Source: Oreocharis arfaki (lineage: Eukaryota > Chordata > Aves > Passeriformes > Paramythiidae). Taken from it: DNA of 64,000 nucleotides. The stretch's first letter is position 1, and each line of letters begins with the position of its first letter. Both the position numbers and the translations under genes were made by a program. This document shows, piece by piece, positions 40,601-58,932 of the stretch. The DNA lies in assembly GCA_013398015.1 (NCBI GenBank), contig VZRR01012414.1:766150-830149 (forward strand), written 5' to 3'. The notes beneath the pieces are model-generated. The model made no database searches. It was given only the letters and a program-made list of their open reading frames with translations, and was not told the origin of the DNA.

Positions 40601-43600
40601 CTCCATCATTGCAGCTGCAGGACAAATGTCTTGTACTTGTGATTTAAGAGCATTAGTGGGACACAGTGAATAAAGTGCATTTGGCAACAATGGGCAGCCA
40701 AGAACAACAATTAGTGTATTTTACAAATGACGATTAAAGAGAAATACCTAAATGAACATGCACTCAAACACAGTGTTTCCCTGTGCTGCCAAATAAAAAC
40801 ATCCCTGGCCACTTTAGCCAAATCAAGCTAGAATACCTTTGGATGTGCTAAGCGTCAAAGGAGGTGAGCAAAGCCAAGATTAAAAAAAGTGTTCAGCTTT
40901 AGTAAGCTGAGGGAGGAAAAGAGAGGAGTGACAAGTATAAAATTGCCAAGGAAAGAGAGAAAGAGAGGAATTGCTTTGTGCATCTGATTGGAAGGCACAG
41001 AAGGGCCCCCTCTACGAGGCTCCCTTATGAATGGAGAGGCCTTCACTTTTAAGATGCGGTCGAACGATTGACAAATCTAACCCCTTTTACTCTTCCATTT
41101 GAGTAGTGAGGTATATCTCAAATTATCCATAGAGGAGATAGTTTCGAGCACTCTGATCTTATTCTCCCTCTGCATTGCAAACAGCAGTTTTTCTATAAGA
41201 GGATTCATTGGCAGTTTAAAGATACCAGTGAGATACTTAGACACAGCACATTACTGATCACCTCATTATTGCTGAATTACCCAGCTGTTGTAGGGTGGAA
41301 GAAAAATAGCCTGAGTTACACTGTGGCCTGCTGAAGAACAGGCTTTTAGCATGAAACCCACAATAAACCACACTTTAGTTCAATTCATAAGGTTACTCAA
41401 TCAATCAAATCCTACCCTCAAAGCACAGAATCCAATTTCTACACAAACAGGTATTTGTGGTAGTCTGGTAAGTGGGATGTGTCACCAATCTACAGCACTC
41501 CTGAATAGATAGGATGCCCCTCAAAATTACTATCATTGAAGTAGCAGCAGCAAGTTTTGAAAACAACACTATAGTAAACTTATCCTCTGGGGATAAATTC
41601 ACTAAAGTAATCATTGTGTTTAATGGGTTATTAGAAAAGGACATAAAATATTTTTCCTAGCTAGTGCTTCATTCTGAGCATACAGAATCAACAAAATGAA
41701 ACCAGCTGTGAGTGCGCTGTCAACTGCAGTGTGACAGCACTGAAGTGAATGAGAGAGAATATTTTTTTTCTGTTTATTATGGTCAATTAATGAAAAATCA
41801 TCATCTAATCCTACACTGCTATTGAAGCTGACATTAGTTAATTTGCTTATCCGTATACCACAGATCACTGCCTTTTAGTATCAGTTTTGTAAACATTCTT
41901 TTCATTGGAATGAGAAAGGAAAAAAATGACATGAAAAAAATGACATGAAAAAAAATTACTAATATTTAAAATAATTCTAGTTTTGAGGTAGCAGTTCTAA
42001 AGGAGGAAAATTTAATTTCTGTTTTGTCTTGAATACTTACATTGCAACATGCTTCTTGAAATACCTGCTTAAAGGCTTAAGGAAATCTATCTAGTGAGTG
42101 TAAATTCCTCTGCAGTGCAGAAAGCATAGCATGACTCTGTGACTAGGGCAGACATTCACTTTGAAATATTCGTGACAGTTTAAACACATTACTGTCTCCT
42201 TAGCTTTCTATCAGTGCCTTTTGTCGGAGCTACTCACCTGCTTCAGTGCAAAGTTGTGTCTGTGTAAGAACATATTTTATGTGGCTGCTCAAAGCGCCTT
42301 GAGACACACCTGTGTATTTTAGCCCAGAGATAGATCACGAGTGTTCAAGTGGCAGGACCATGGCAGTGGGAGCCTCCAGCAGAAGGGCAACTGCAAATAT
42401 GGAATGTTATATGATAAATCACTGTAAGAGGTGATCAGTCACCACAGACATTTTCAGTGCATGGCCTGTGAGTCCATTGCTACCATTGCAGTGGTGAGAA
42501 AGGAGTATGGGATTTTAATATTAAACAGGATCAGAAGAGGAGAGTACTTCACAGTTCACATTGTTTTCTCAGGTTAACTAAGTGCTTATTCATATGTAAA
42601 AAGATGCTGAAGGCAATACAGAATTTCTGTTTTCTACTGGATTAACACTGGCAAAATTTTTAGTGACATAAAGATCAGAACGGTTTCCTTCAGAAATTCC
42701 AATCTCCTCAGAAAATATATGAGTTTAGTGCTGCCTGGAAATTTCTGGTAGACCCTTGGTTCACAAGATGGAGTTTATTTGATAGATCCTAATTAGAAGA
42801 TCAATTATACACTTATATTTAGAAGAAAAGTAGACATGGGGAAAGTATATTCTAACCATTGCATTCATATTAAGTACAAAAAATTGCTAAGGACAATGTT
42901 AAAGTACTGCATCTGTACCCCAAAAGAATAAATAAAGAAACACAAAGCTGACACCATGAGACAGTGAAAATTAAAAAGCAGAGCATATTTTTGTATGTTT
43001 CTGTACTTCCACCAAAGATGAGTGGCTGCTGGGGCAGACTCCCCTACTTTCAGCTGTGGTAAATCCCCTTCAGCCCTTGCCCATAGCTGATTCATATAGC
43101 CATAGTAAAGGTACTGTATGCGAGAGGCATAGACAATCCCCAGAGAAGCTGTCATAGCAAACATGCATTCTGTAGCTCTGATCTTCTGAGCATCTGCCTG
43201 ACTAGAAATAAATTTAGCTTCTGATCTTTCATTTTAAGCAAAATCTACAGTTTTTCCCCCAGGGCCTTAAACAGCTGGTGAAATGCTAGCGGTGGTGCAC
43301 TGCAGCATACAGAAGTGTTTTCCTTACCGAAGTGGACCATGAAATGCTGCAAAAGTAGGGCTTTGTGTCACTCGACTATCAATCCTCACAGAGATGAGAA
43401 ACATGGGGAAACTAGGACAAGAAAGTTGTGAAAATCCAGACTTTGTGAAGAATTCCAGAGACATAACACTGTTTTGGATACTCACAGCAGCTCACTATTT
43501 TTTGGTTTCCACCTCTCCTTCTCACAGAATCACATGCTAAGACTATGCACCATTTAGGAGAAGTTTTACTTATATTGTGTGTGTCTAGGGCTCAGAGTGT

Positions 43601-44900
43601 AATGGCACCCTGATATCAAAATGGGGCCACTAGATGGTACTGCAATATAATCAATAAATATTAAAAAGTAATCTCATAAATATATATTTGGATATTTTTC
43701 TGCAGTGTCTTGGCTGTAACATTTGAAACACTTGCAGAAATATCCATGGCACTGCCTTTAGATACATAGGAAAGCCTCCATGTAACTATAATATATGCAG
43801 CTTTCAGATACATGCTAAAATGTGTGCTTACCAGTCTTAACAGTATAACTGAGGTACTCAGTATATATGTAAAAACATATATGATATCTATACAATTCGC
43901 ACACACATGTGGAAATCGTCATATGGAATCATCATCTAACCAGTCACTACACTTCCTTATTTTCATGTGTTCCTGTATTCGGTGCAAACCTACTAAATTA
44001 TGGGAAAAGTGAGCATATATAAATCAACATGAAAATGTATGTTTATTCATAAACTCAACATAAAACATGTTCCAGGATTTAAAAAGATAAAATCGTCACA
44101 ATTAGCAAAATACATACAGTCATATTTCATATTTTTCTATACTTTGAATGATTTCCTCTCACAATTTACTTCACCATTAAAAAGATGAAAAATTCCACTT
44201 TTATCTAAATGTATTCCACCATATGCTATGTCTACAGTATTAAACAGATTAAATTTTATAATCAGTTATCTTCCAGCTGGTAAAGATCTTGAGGTTTAAA
44301 AATTGCTGCAGAACTAAATTTTCTAAAACCGTAAGCATGCTTAATAGTATCTACCCATGAAACTACCCCCTGAATAACCTAACACTGCTGGTTGCCAGCA
44401 CTATTTTCAATTTTCATCTGTTAGATATATGATCAAGCATGTCAAATGTGCCCTAAGTAATAGAAGTGAAAAAATAAAGTCATTTACTTAAAACATTCTG
44501 ATAGCTATTTATCTGAAAACCCTGGTCAGATTTACTGCTCAAAGGCATTTACCTACAAAGTTAACCAGATGCTTTGAGTTGAAAACTAATTTAATTTCTC
44601 TGTTATCTTAACAGGACATCTGTTAAAACAACACCCAAGGAAGGTAATATGTTCAAAATTAACCATCTTGTAGGTTGTTTTATTAGAGTACGTATGACAT
44701 TGACATTTAACTGCTGATGACCACTGCCTTACAAAAATAATTAGTAAATGTGGAATCAAAGCAGTATAACAATTATACTAATGGACACAAAGTAATGTAG
44801 AATGAATGCATAACTGGTGCAAGTTCAATATCGTTGCCAAGTTCATTGCTTTGTTGCAACTGACTTATGCTGAAGATGAATTACCCATTTCTTTTGTTTC
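37626..44900. other. AT-rich intronic sequence, no gene recognised
   Basis: About 7.3 kb of mostly single-copy-looking sequence with an alternating ATGTAC tract at about 40120-40162 and a small tandem repeat at 41923-41954. Near 38740-38800 CCTAAGT and ACTTAGG face each other, perhaps part of an old interspersed repeat that I cannot name. The 99-codon minus frame at 42865-43164 and others are chance frames as far as I can tell. Confidence 0.5.
41923..41954 (+). repeat. Short tandem repeat of a 15-mer (two copies)
   Basis: AAAAAAATGACATG is repeated twice in tandem with a further poly-A start. This is probably a replication-slippage product. Confidence 0.75.
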
Positions 44901-45020
44901 CTTCTTTCCTCAGGTTCACCTAGGTATCAAGCCCTCCCTTTAAAATCAGAGCATATTAGCTGCATAAAGTGTTCAGCACTCAGAGCCAGCATGTTTTTCA
45001 AGCAGCATGAGTGACAAGCT

Positions 45021-45069
45021 ATGCAAATCATACCCTGAAGTAATTTGCATTATTGCAGTTAATTTGCAT
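45021..45069. promoter_or_regulatory. Cluster of three perfect POU octamer motifs (candidate enhancer)
   Basis: ATGCAAAT lies at 45021-45028, and its reverse complement ATTTGCAT lies at 45043-45050 and again at 45062-45069. Three exact octamers within 49 bp, about two helical turns apart, sit in otherwise non-repetitive sequence. POU-family factors such as OCT/BRN bind this motif, and BRN factors act in neurons, where NKAIN2 is expressed. That functional link is inference. Chance in AT-rich DNA is the alternative. Confidence 0.35.
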
Positions 45070-45129
45070 ATGGATATAAACTGGATTTCAGAGCAACTAG
45101 GTATCAATCAAAGCAGTGGTATATGAAAG

Positions 45130-46435
45130 TCAGGCACATAGGTGGATGGGTGCTTGCCAAAGTTGGGATATTCAAGTGGAAAAATGCTACTTATGACAAG
45201 GCGCCTGTTTCTGGTTGGTCCTTATAATTTTGCAGAATAACATGGTAAGGACAAGTGGGAACACTAGGAGGAAAAATAGGCTCTGCATTTCCTCCCACCC
45301 CTTCCATTTACTTCCAGCAATGCAGGACTAGTGCTAATTTGTTGCCAGGAGGTGCTATGACCATTGCTGCCTCTTCCTCTTCTCATTAGAGTCACCCAAT
45401 TGAAAAGAAAAAAAGAAAGAATGGGCTGCCTTACAGCCACTAAAAGTCAGCCATATCTGGCTAATTCTGGACTAACAGATCAACAAGGGAAAGGAGAATT
45501 TCTCAGTGATGAAAAGTTGCTAATATATAAGCATCGTTTGTGGGTGGATTTCTAAACTGCTCGTTTCCTCCTTGAGATCATTTGCATCAGATGCTCTCCC
45601 ATAGTACAGGTTGCTGGCTGGGCCTGGCTGGAGGAAGGAGAATTGAAGTCCCTTCAGTATCCTGAAGTCTCTTCTGGCTTTACTTTACTATATGAACCAT
45701 GACTGTGAGTATGTAAACACTGACTTTAAACAGAATGCACGTTGGCAGTTGGACATGATTTCTTACATTTGTTTTTGTTCCTCTGTTTTTATGATGTGGA
45801 AAACAGACTATCAGTTCAGCTACAGAGTGGGTAATACTTACAGATAATAAAACAGCAGCACACTCTCTCCCGAAATCTTCATTTCTTAAGCTTTGCAGAA
45901 CTGACTCTCTCCCCAAGGGTATACCCCAACAACGTCATTATATTGTCTGCCTACTGCTCCCTAGATCCTACGTGGGAGCCTTCACCAAGTTTTGTTCAAC
46001 CTTCCTGATTTACTTACCCGATCAGGAAGAAGGAAGAGTTACACATTTGCAGCATTTGACTGGACTGCAAGGTTTATATGCAAGATTTTCAGTAGTTGGT
46101 TAAATTCAATATCAGGAAACTTAAATATTAGCATAAATAGAATTATCTTTGAACCAAAGGATTCTAATTCTTTCTGAATTTCTAATTCTTTTCTGAATTC
46201 TAATTTTGTTACTTCTTCTTCCAAACATGGCCAACCTATATCTTTCCACATTTTATGTAAGATACTATATAGCTTTGCATATAATGTGAAGACCTTTCAT
46301 TTTTCTCCCATAGTAAAGCAAAACTGTGAAAAGTGAACTCATTATTTATTACAAGATAATTAGCTTTCTTCTCGTGAGGTACAACAAACTATCTGTGGTT
46401 GGAAGCAGGAATTCAACTACAGGAAGAGCAAACAG
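45130..46435. other. Intronic sequence with a small ATTCT-type tandem repeat
   Basis: No gene was recognised. At 46161-46208 a unit of about 20 bp built on TTCTAATTCTTTTCTGAA is repeated about two and a half times. Short frames nearby follow this composition. Confidence 0.5.
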
Positions 46436-46439
46436 AAGA

Positions 46440-46782
46440 CTGAAGTACTGAACTTCACTTAAATGTCTAAAGGGAATGTTAGAAAAGCTGGAGCATGACT
46501 TCTCAGAGGCACACAGTGAAAGAACGAGAGGCAATGTCACAGATTGCAGCACTGGAAATTTCAGCTGCATATCAGGAGAAAATTTTTCACTATGAGAATG
46601 GTTAAGAAATAGAAAAGTTGTGAAACTTCCATCTTTGAATACTTCTAAAACTTGACTGGCTAAATCTCTGGGCAACATGATAGAACTTTTAAGTTGGTGC
46701 TGCTCTGAACAGGAGACTGGATTAAGTGACCTTGAGAGGGCTCTTCCAGCAGGAATAAGTCTGTGATTTTGTAATTCTAAGT
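46440..46782 (+). mobile_element. CR1 LINE 3' fragment
   Basis: It follows the CR1 3' consensus: GACTTCTCAGAGGCACACAG, TGAAAGAACGAGAGGCAATG, GAAATTTCAGCTGCATATCA, GGAGAAAATTTTTCACTATG, GAGAATGGTTAAG, CTTCCATCTTTGAATACTTC, TCTGGGCAACATGA and GAACAGGAGACTGGATTAAG. It ends GTGATTTTGTAATTCT. A short gap replaces the usual block around the word for lone pairs GAACAGGTTGCCC. It is 5'-truncated and moderately diverged. Confidence 0.9.
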
Positions 46783-53285
<6,503 letters not shown>

Positions 53286-53289
53286 TGAC

Positions 53290-53430
53290 AGATTTACTTA
53301 GGTGAGGAGAACTCTCTGGAGGTCACCTGGTCCAATCTCTGCTCAAAACACAACCAGTGTGGATGAAGTTTTGCAGGGATTTATCCAGGTGAGGTCAGAA
53401 TATCTCCAGAGATAGCCCAGCTAACCCACA
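53290..53430 (-). mobile_element. CR1 LINE 3' fragment, inverted and diverged
   Basis: On the plus strand CTCTGGAGGTCACCTGGTCC and AATCTCTGCTCAAAACAC are followed by CAGGGATTTATCCAGGTGAG and GAATATCTCCAGAGAT. This is the reverse complement of the CR1 3' end, from memory. The terminal repeat is not preserved, so the outer boundary is uncertain. Confidence 0.85.
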
Positions 53431-56400
53431 TCTACACTTTGAATGTAGGCTACCAATAAAACATTGGAAAATAGAAACTTAGTTCAGCTGGATAGTCTTA
53501 ACAAACTCAATTTTTTTTTAAAACAAAACTTTGAGGCATTAAATATATTGAGCGTTTCATTTTCCTGTAGCTTTCTCACAGTACACCCCTTTTCACATGT
53601 AACATGGAGCTTTATAACTACAAAGCAAGAGAAAAAAGCATTAATTTAGATTCAATAACCTCAATTTGGCTTTGTTAACCAACTTTGAAACTTTCTAACT
53701 AGTTGGGTTTTGCCAATTATTGTAATACTGTAATGTTATATATTCTGATGTATTTAATAAAAGCAATCCTTCTGATACATGAAGATAACTGGGTTTCTTG
53801 TAGTGAAAATTTTAAATACTGCATTTAGACTCGTTTCTTAAAGAAAAAATGCCAAAGCAGTAATATCGATGTGCAATTTCTGCTCCCTTGAAGGATCTTT
53901 TGTGTTCCAGAACAATTTAAGCAAACTGGACAAAAGAATACAAGAAGATTCAGATACTTTACCTACAAAAGTTTCATGAAAATAGGCCTGCAAATGGGAA
54001 CAGACACTATTAAGTCCTTATACAGAGAAAGACTTACAAGACTATCATTTATCAGTCAATATGAAGGGGAAAAAATGTGGGAGAGAGACACTGGAAAGTA
54101 GGTTTCATTAGGCTCGCTGTTCTTGGCACAGCTTGTCCCATTGCATGTAAGCAAGAGCTTATTAAAAAGCTCAACATGCACAGCACATTCAACAGAACAC
54201 TCCAAGGAACCTTGGATCTGCTTGTGCCAGCAGAGAGCCTTGTTACACAAAGTAGCAAAACTTTTATTTTTCACTGTCAAGTTTATCACCAAAACACTGA
54301 CAAATCTATCTGCCATTTAGATACACTCTTTTAACAAGCATCTCTTGCTATTGGACTACAGATAAGGCTAAAAATGTCTTTTAAAAGTATGTTTTAAACA
54401 TCTCCCTTTTGAAATGTTATTTTAAGTGCTTGTTGCCTGGATTTTGTAGATAAACACTGAGTTTAGTTGTCCTGAAATACAAGGATGTTTCTGCTTCCCA
54501 TTGCTTCTTATTTCAGATGCTTCAATCTAGCACATCTCTTATCTCTGCATCACATGCCTCTTGTTTTCTATGTACTTCAGCAAATTGTTGAAGGAATTCA
54601 GCATTGAAGGTCTGTGACAGTGAACAAATCCCTCTGACACTCTCTATTATATGTATCTAATTAGAAGCACATTTTATAAGAGCTCTTCAAAAGGCTATAG
54701 CTGTATTTTTTTCCCATTTGTGGGAGTTCAAGACAGCTGCATTATCTGACAGAAGCTGTCACAATGCTACAGCAATCACGTAACAGCAAGACAAGAACTT
54801 TGATGAATGCACACTTGACCAAGCAGGAGATAGTGACAAGGGGCAGAGCAATGACAATGCAGCTTATTATTTTTATGGAGATCCACACTGGAAAGAGGTA
54901 TAACTAGAAGGTTAAGGCTGAATACTTGAATATTTACTATATGGAAACTTTTTACCAGTCAGTAAGAGCTACTTTTATTTTAAAAATAAATTCTATAAAC
55001 ACAGCTCTGGCAGGTTTACCATTCTGGAAGTAAACACGAATTTATAACCCTCTGCAAAGAATTTTGAGAAAAATTAGGTATTTTATGATTTATTGATACT
55101 GTGTAGTTACATTCAATATGAATCATCACAAATGAATATAGAATGCCTTTTTTCTTAGGGAATGGAAAACTGAGGTATTAAAATACTTGTACCCGTACTG
55201 AGAACCTATACATTTCTCTTCACACTTCTGCCAAAGTTGGCTAAGTCACATTATCTCCAATTTACTAACAGGGAAACTGGAGGTCAAAGAAATTAAATCA
55301 CTTCACTTAGTTCCTAAGCCAAACGGAAAAATGATCGCAAGGGCACAAGAACCAAAGGTTCAGGTGGGCCAGTACTGCCTTTGATATAAACATGGTCACC
55401 AGAGCTCACATCTAATACTCTTGTCACACTTTGCCTGAAGGAGGAATATGTCACATACCTTTAAAGCATAAATAGCAAGGAACTCTGATAGCTATGAGTA
55501 TTTAAAATTAAAGCACTGAGTTTTTTTTCACAGAACTTTACATGGCATTTCTCCTGCTCCCAAATTCTTTTCTGATAGGTGAGTCAATTACAAACACATT
55601 TTTCTGAGGGATACGAGGGCCCAGACCTACACTGTGCAATTCAAAGCAATTGAATTGTTCTTGTGATTAATGATTTGCTATTTATTTTATTTTTATAAAT
55701 GTACACAATTTTAGTTTCAGATTCTTCCAAATCTGAAAATATTATTCCCCAAGACCCTTCTATTCTACATTCAGGAAAAAGAAACTAAAAGAATTTCTAA
55801 AATGATAATTGCTACATTTACCATAGTAATTAAATATAGGATTAATTATGCTATCTGGGCAAAAGTACCTGACTTGTTCAAAGATTACTTTCAGGCCAGC
55901 ACGTCTGGGAAGAGCATCTCTTTCCAGTAATGCAGTAAGAACTGCCCAGAGATAGAATTATCTCTGTTTCTAAAGTTATTTCCCCCTAATTTCTTCAGTC
56001 TATGGAGATACATGACTTAGAAATACAATTTTCTAACCTATCTTTTCCCCATCAAATATGATAAAAAGTGAAATTTTGAATATTTGGCACCAATATACTG
56101 TCTCTGCCTCTTGTTTCCATCTGCCTGGAACTGGTAGAATAACCTAGATTCCCCTGTGAGAAGTCCATCTGAAGCAGAAAGGACATCAATCTACAGTGTG
56201 ACTTCGTGCGGCATTTAGTAGGCACCATCTCTAATCACCTCTCCTTTGAACATTTTGCTGTTTCCTTCCTATTCCCATTGCCTGAGGCTTTTCCTGGACA
56301 GCTGATGAGGATGTGGGCAGCATAGCATGGTGGGGAGTCCAGTTCTAGAATCCAGCAGGAGCCATGCACCAGCAGAAAGCTTCCAGTGCAGAGCAGGATC

Positions 56401-58480
56401 AGAAACCACAGCCTCACTCTGAAGAGGAATCTGAAGTCAAATTCTCACCCAGCAGAGATTCAGTGATTGAATGCATGAGGACCAGATGTTTTAAGCAGAA
56501 CTGCTGCCCTCAGCAACCTAACACAAAGAGCAACTGTGTTCTGCTTTTAATGATTCAGATGAAGGTCTTCCCTGCCCAGCAGTTATCTATAGGCCTCATT
56601 GGAAGAGAGCTCAGGGCCAAAACCAGTAGTCTTGACAACAAATAAAATTCCTGGCAGCAGAGGACTTTGAGCAACCAGTTCAACTTCAATAAATGTCCAT
56701 TGACTTTCCTGAATGTACTGGGAAGCTCTTGCAGGATGACATAATCCTCCAGATTTTTTTCTTTGCTTGTTGACTGTCACAGCATGTAGCTTGCACTAGC
56801 TTTGCTTGGCTAAATTCTTCCTATCATTGACTTAGATATTTATTGCTAGGTTTTATTTTATTTCATTTATTTTTATTCATGGCTACAGTATCAGAGCACT
56901 GTCCATCCTTTTGGGCATCTGTTTCTAAGCAGATACGAGTAGATTTTGCAGGAACCAGTTTAAGTAGCTGTAGTTTTCCATCTCAAATTGCAATGACAGT
57001 CTAGTTTTCTGCTTGTATTTATCAGGGAATTTTTTAACCCATTGGCATTGTGATTCCTCGACTCTTCAGTCTTTCATCAGACACACATTTATGTACTTTT
57101 TTACTTCTTCCCCTTGTGGCCTCAGATAAAAAAATCTGTTTCATATTTTATTTCCTTGTAATTACACTCCAATAATTAGTGTCCTCTGCAAGACTGACTG
57201 AAAGACACTGAACTGTCATGTGCATCAGAACTGGTCACTACCAAACAAAAAATTGCTGTTGGAATGGTTTTTTCCTATTGAGCAATCAGGGCTTGCAGAT
57301 ATAGAGCAAATGCTGTTTAAAATCTCTTTCCAGAGGCTTCCGTACACCCCATGGCTATGTATAAACTTTTAAGCTCCTTGACCTTGGTTATAAGGCCTGA
57401 TTTTATATAGGAGTTTATTAACTCTATTTCCCCCTTGATTTGTGTGACAAAGATTCATAAGAATAAAAGGCAGGAGGAAAAATGAGGCATGTTCTGGTCA
57501 GGTCAGAAATGGATAAAGGCACAGCCCAGAGCCCAGTACCTTGATAAGATGTGCAGTCAGCCTTTAATCTACTCATAGCCAGGGAGTTCTAGCTTTAGCT
57601 GGATTCACTGGGCTTCTTATTTCTTTTGGCTGCTTCTGTTTTGTTCCCTCTTCTTTGCACCAGAATTATGCTGGGAGCAGAAAGCATCGCAGAGATTTGC
57701 TTTTCCTTCAGAAGACATGGCTCCAACTCCTTTTGCAAAAAATAAGTCACATTTCTATGGAGCACATTACTGTCAGAGTATTATCCATCTGCCCACATTT
57801 AGATGTCTGCAATGCAGATGTCCTCCTCTGAGCAGCACCTAGATTCCTATTACACTCAATTCAGAGGAAAGGCACTTTCAGGGCTCGGTTCATTTCCCAG
57901 TGTCTGACACAGATCACTCTACACTTGCTGTTTCGAAAGCTAAACTTCTCAAAGGCAAAATTCCCAGTGTCACAGAGCCCATAAAAAATCTTGTACCAGT
58001 GACATAAAAAATAAGATAGTAACACTGCACTATGCAGATATACACTCCTTTTTTCCCCCCACATAAACAAAAAGAACAAAGTAATTTAAACATCACCAGG
58101 GTAAAATATCACTGATGGACTGCTTAAGAGACATGTTCTGAGAACTACTGTCTCTTATATCCTACACTTACTGATGGTCCATTAATGCTTAAGCTTGAAT
58201 TATTCATTTGTTCATTTCCTGTTTCTTGGATTCACAGCTCTTTAGGTTTTAGTGTAGAAGACTGAGAAAAGTGGTTTTTGTTATTGCATCACTTTCATTT
58301 GTTCTTCAGCTTCCAAATCAGTGTCCAACTATACCACTGAAGATATTACCCACAACACTAAACGACAAACTTCCATCCCAAGAAACCATGAACAACTCTG
58401 GAGATATATCAGCCCATTCATACAGCTTTCTTAAGGAAGACACATAACATATTCTCAGTGTAGTCACTCTATTCTTACAA
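53431..58480. other. Intronic sequence, no gene recognised
   Basis: About 5 kb. Overlapping opposite-strand frames at 54052-54334 and at 56235-56780 are not recognisable. The 56150-56660 stretch is somewhat GC-richer and contains AATAAA at 56640-56645, but no exon structure could be supported. The rest is AT-rich. Confidence 0.5.
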
Positions 58481-58495
58481 ATAATAGTAATAATA

Positions 58496-58543
<48 letters not shown>
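58481..58543 (+). repeat. AAT/ATA trinucleotide microsatellite
   Basis: AATAGT-interrupted units lead into about thirteen or more uninterrupted AAT units, then AGT. The antisense strand gives a polyisoleucine reading frame (58318-58620 minus) that is not a gene. Confidence 0.95.
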
Positions 58544-58814
58544 GTTTCTTTCCATAGGGTGCTAAAAGGGTGAATGGCCAAAATGTAGAACACAGAAATA
58601 CTTAATTTACATTGTAGCACTGCAGCACAGTTAAGTCAATCTGCTATGTTACAATAGGAGTTACAAATAGTCTAGATCCCCAAGTGAAAGTATTCTCGAA
58701 CTGAGGAGTTACTTTAAAAAAGAGTTTCCTTTAAAAACACAATATTTCTGCCATTCTTCTTCCAAAAGTGGAGCAAAGAAATTTTCTTCCTTTCATCTCA
58801 AATATTTTCTTCTT

Positions 58815-58932
58815 GTCTTGTTTTGGTTAGGTTTTGTTTGTTTGTTTGTTTCTGTTGGTTTTGTTTTGTTTAGTTTTTTTATCCTTTCTTCTGTTCTTTT
58901 TGGCTTTTTAGTTTTGTTTTGGGTTTTTTTGA
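58815..58932 (+). repeat. T/G-rich tract with GTTT units
   Basis: GTTT repeated four times, then GTTTT units and T runs with few C or A interruptions, for about 120 bp. Confidence 0.8.

Noticed and set aside
42865..43164. 99-codon minus-strand frame with hydrophobic C-terminal half
   Set aside because: I considered another NKAIN exon because of the membrane-like part. It shares no family motif and its hydrophobicity comes from AT-rich codons.
58318..58620. 100-codon minus-strand frame with polyisoleucine
   Set aside because: Produced by the AAT microsatellite.
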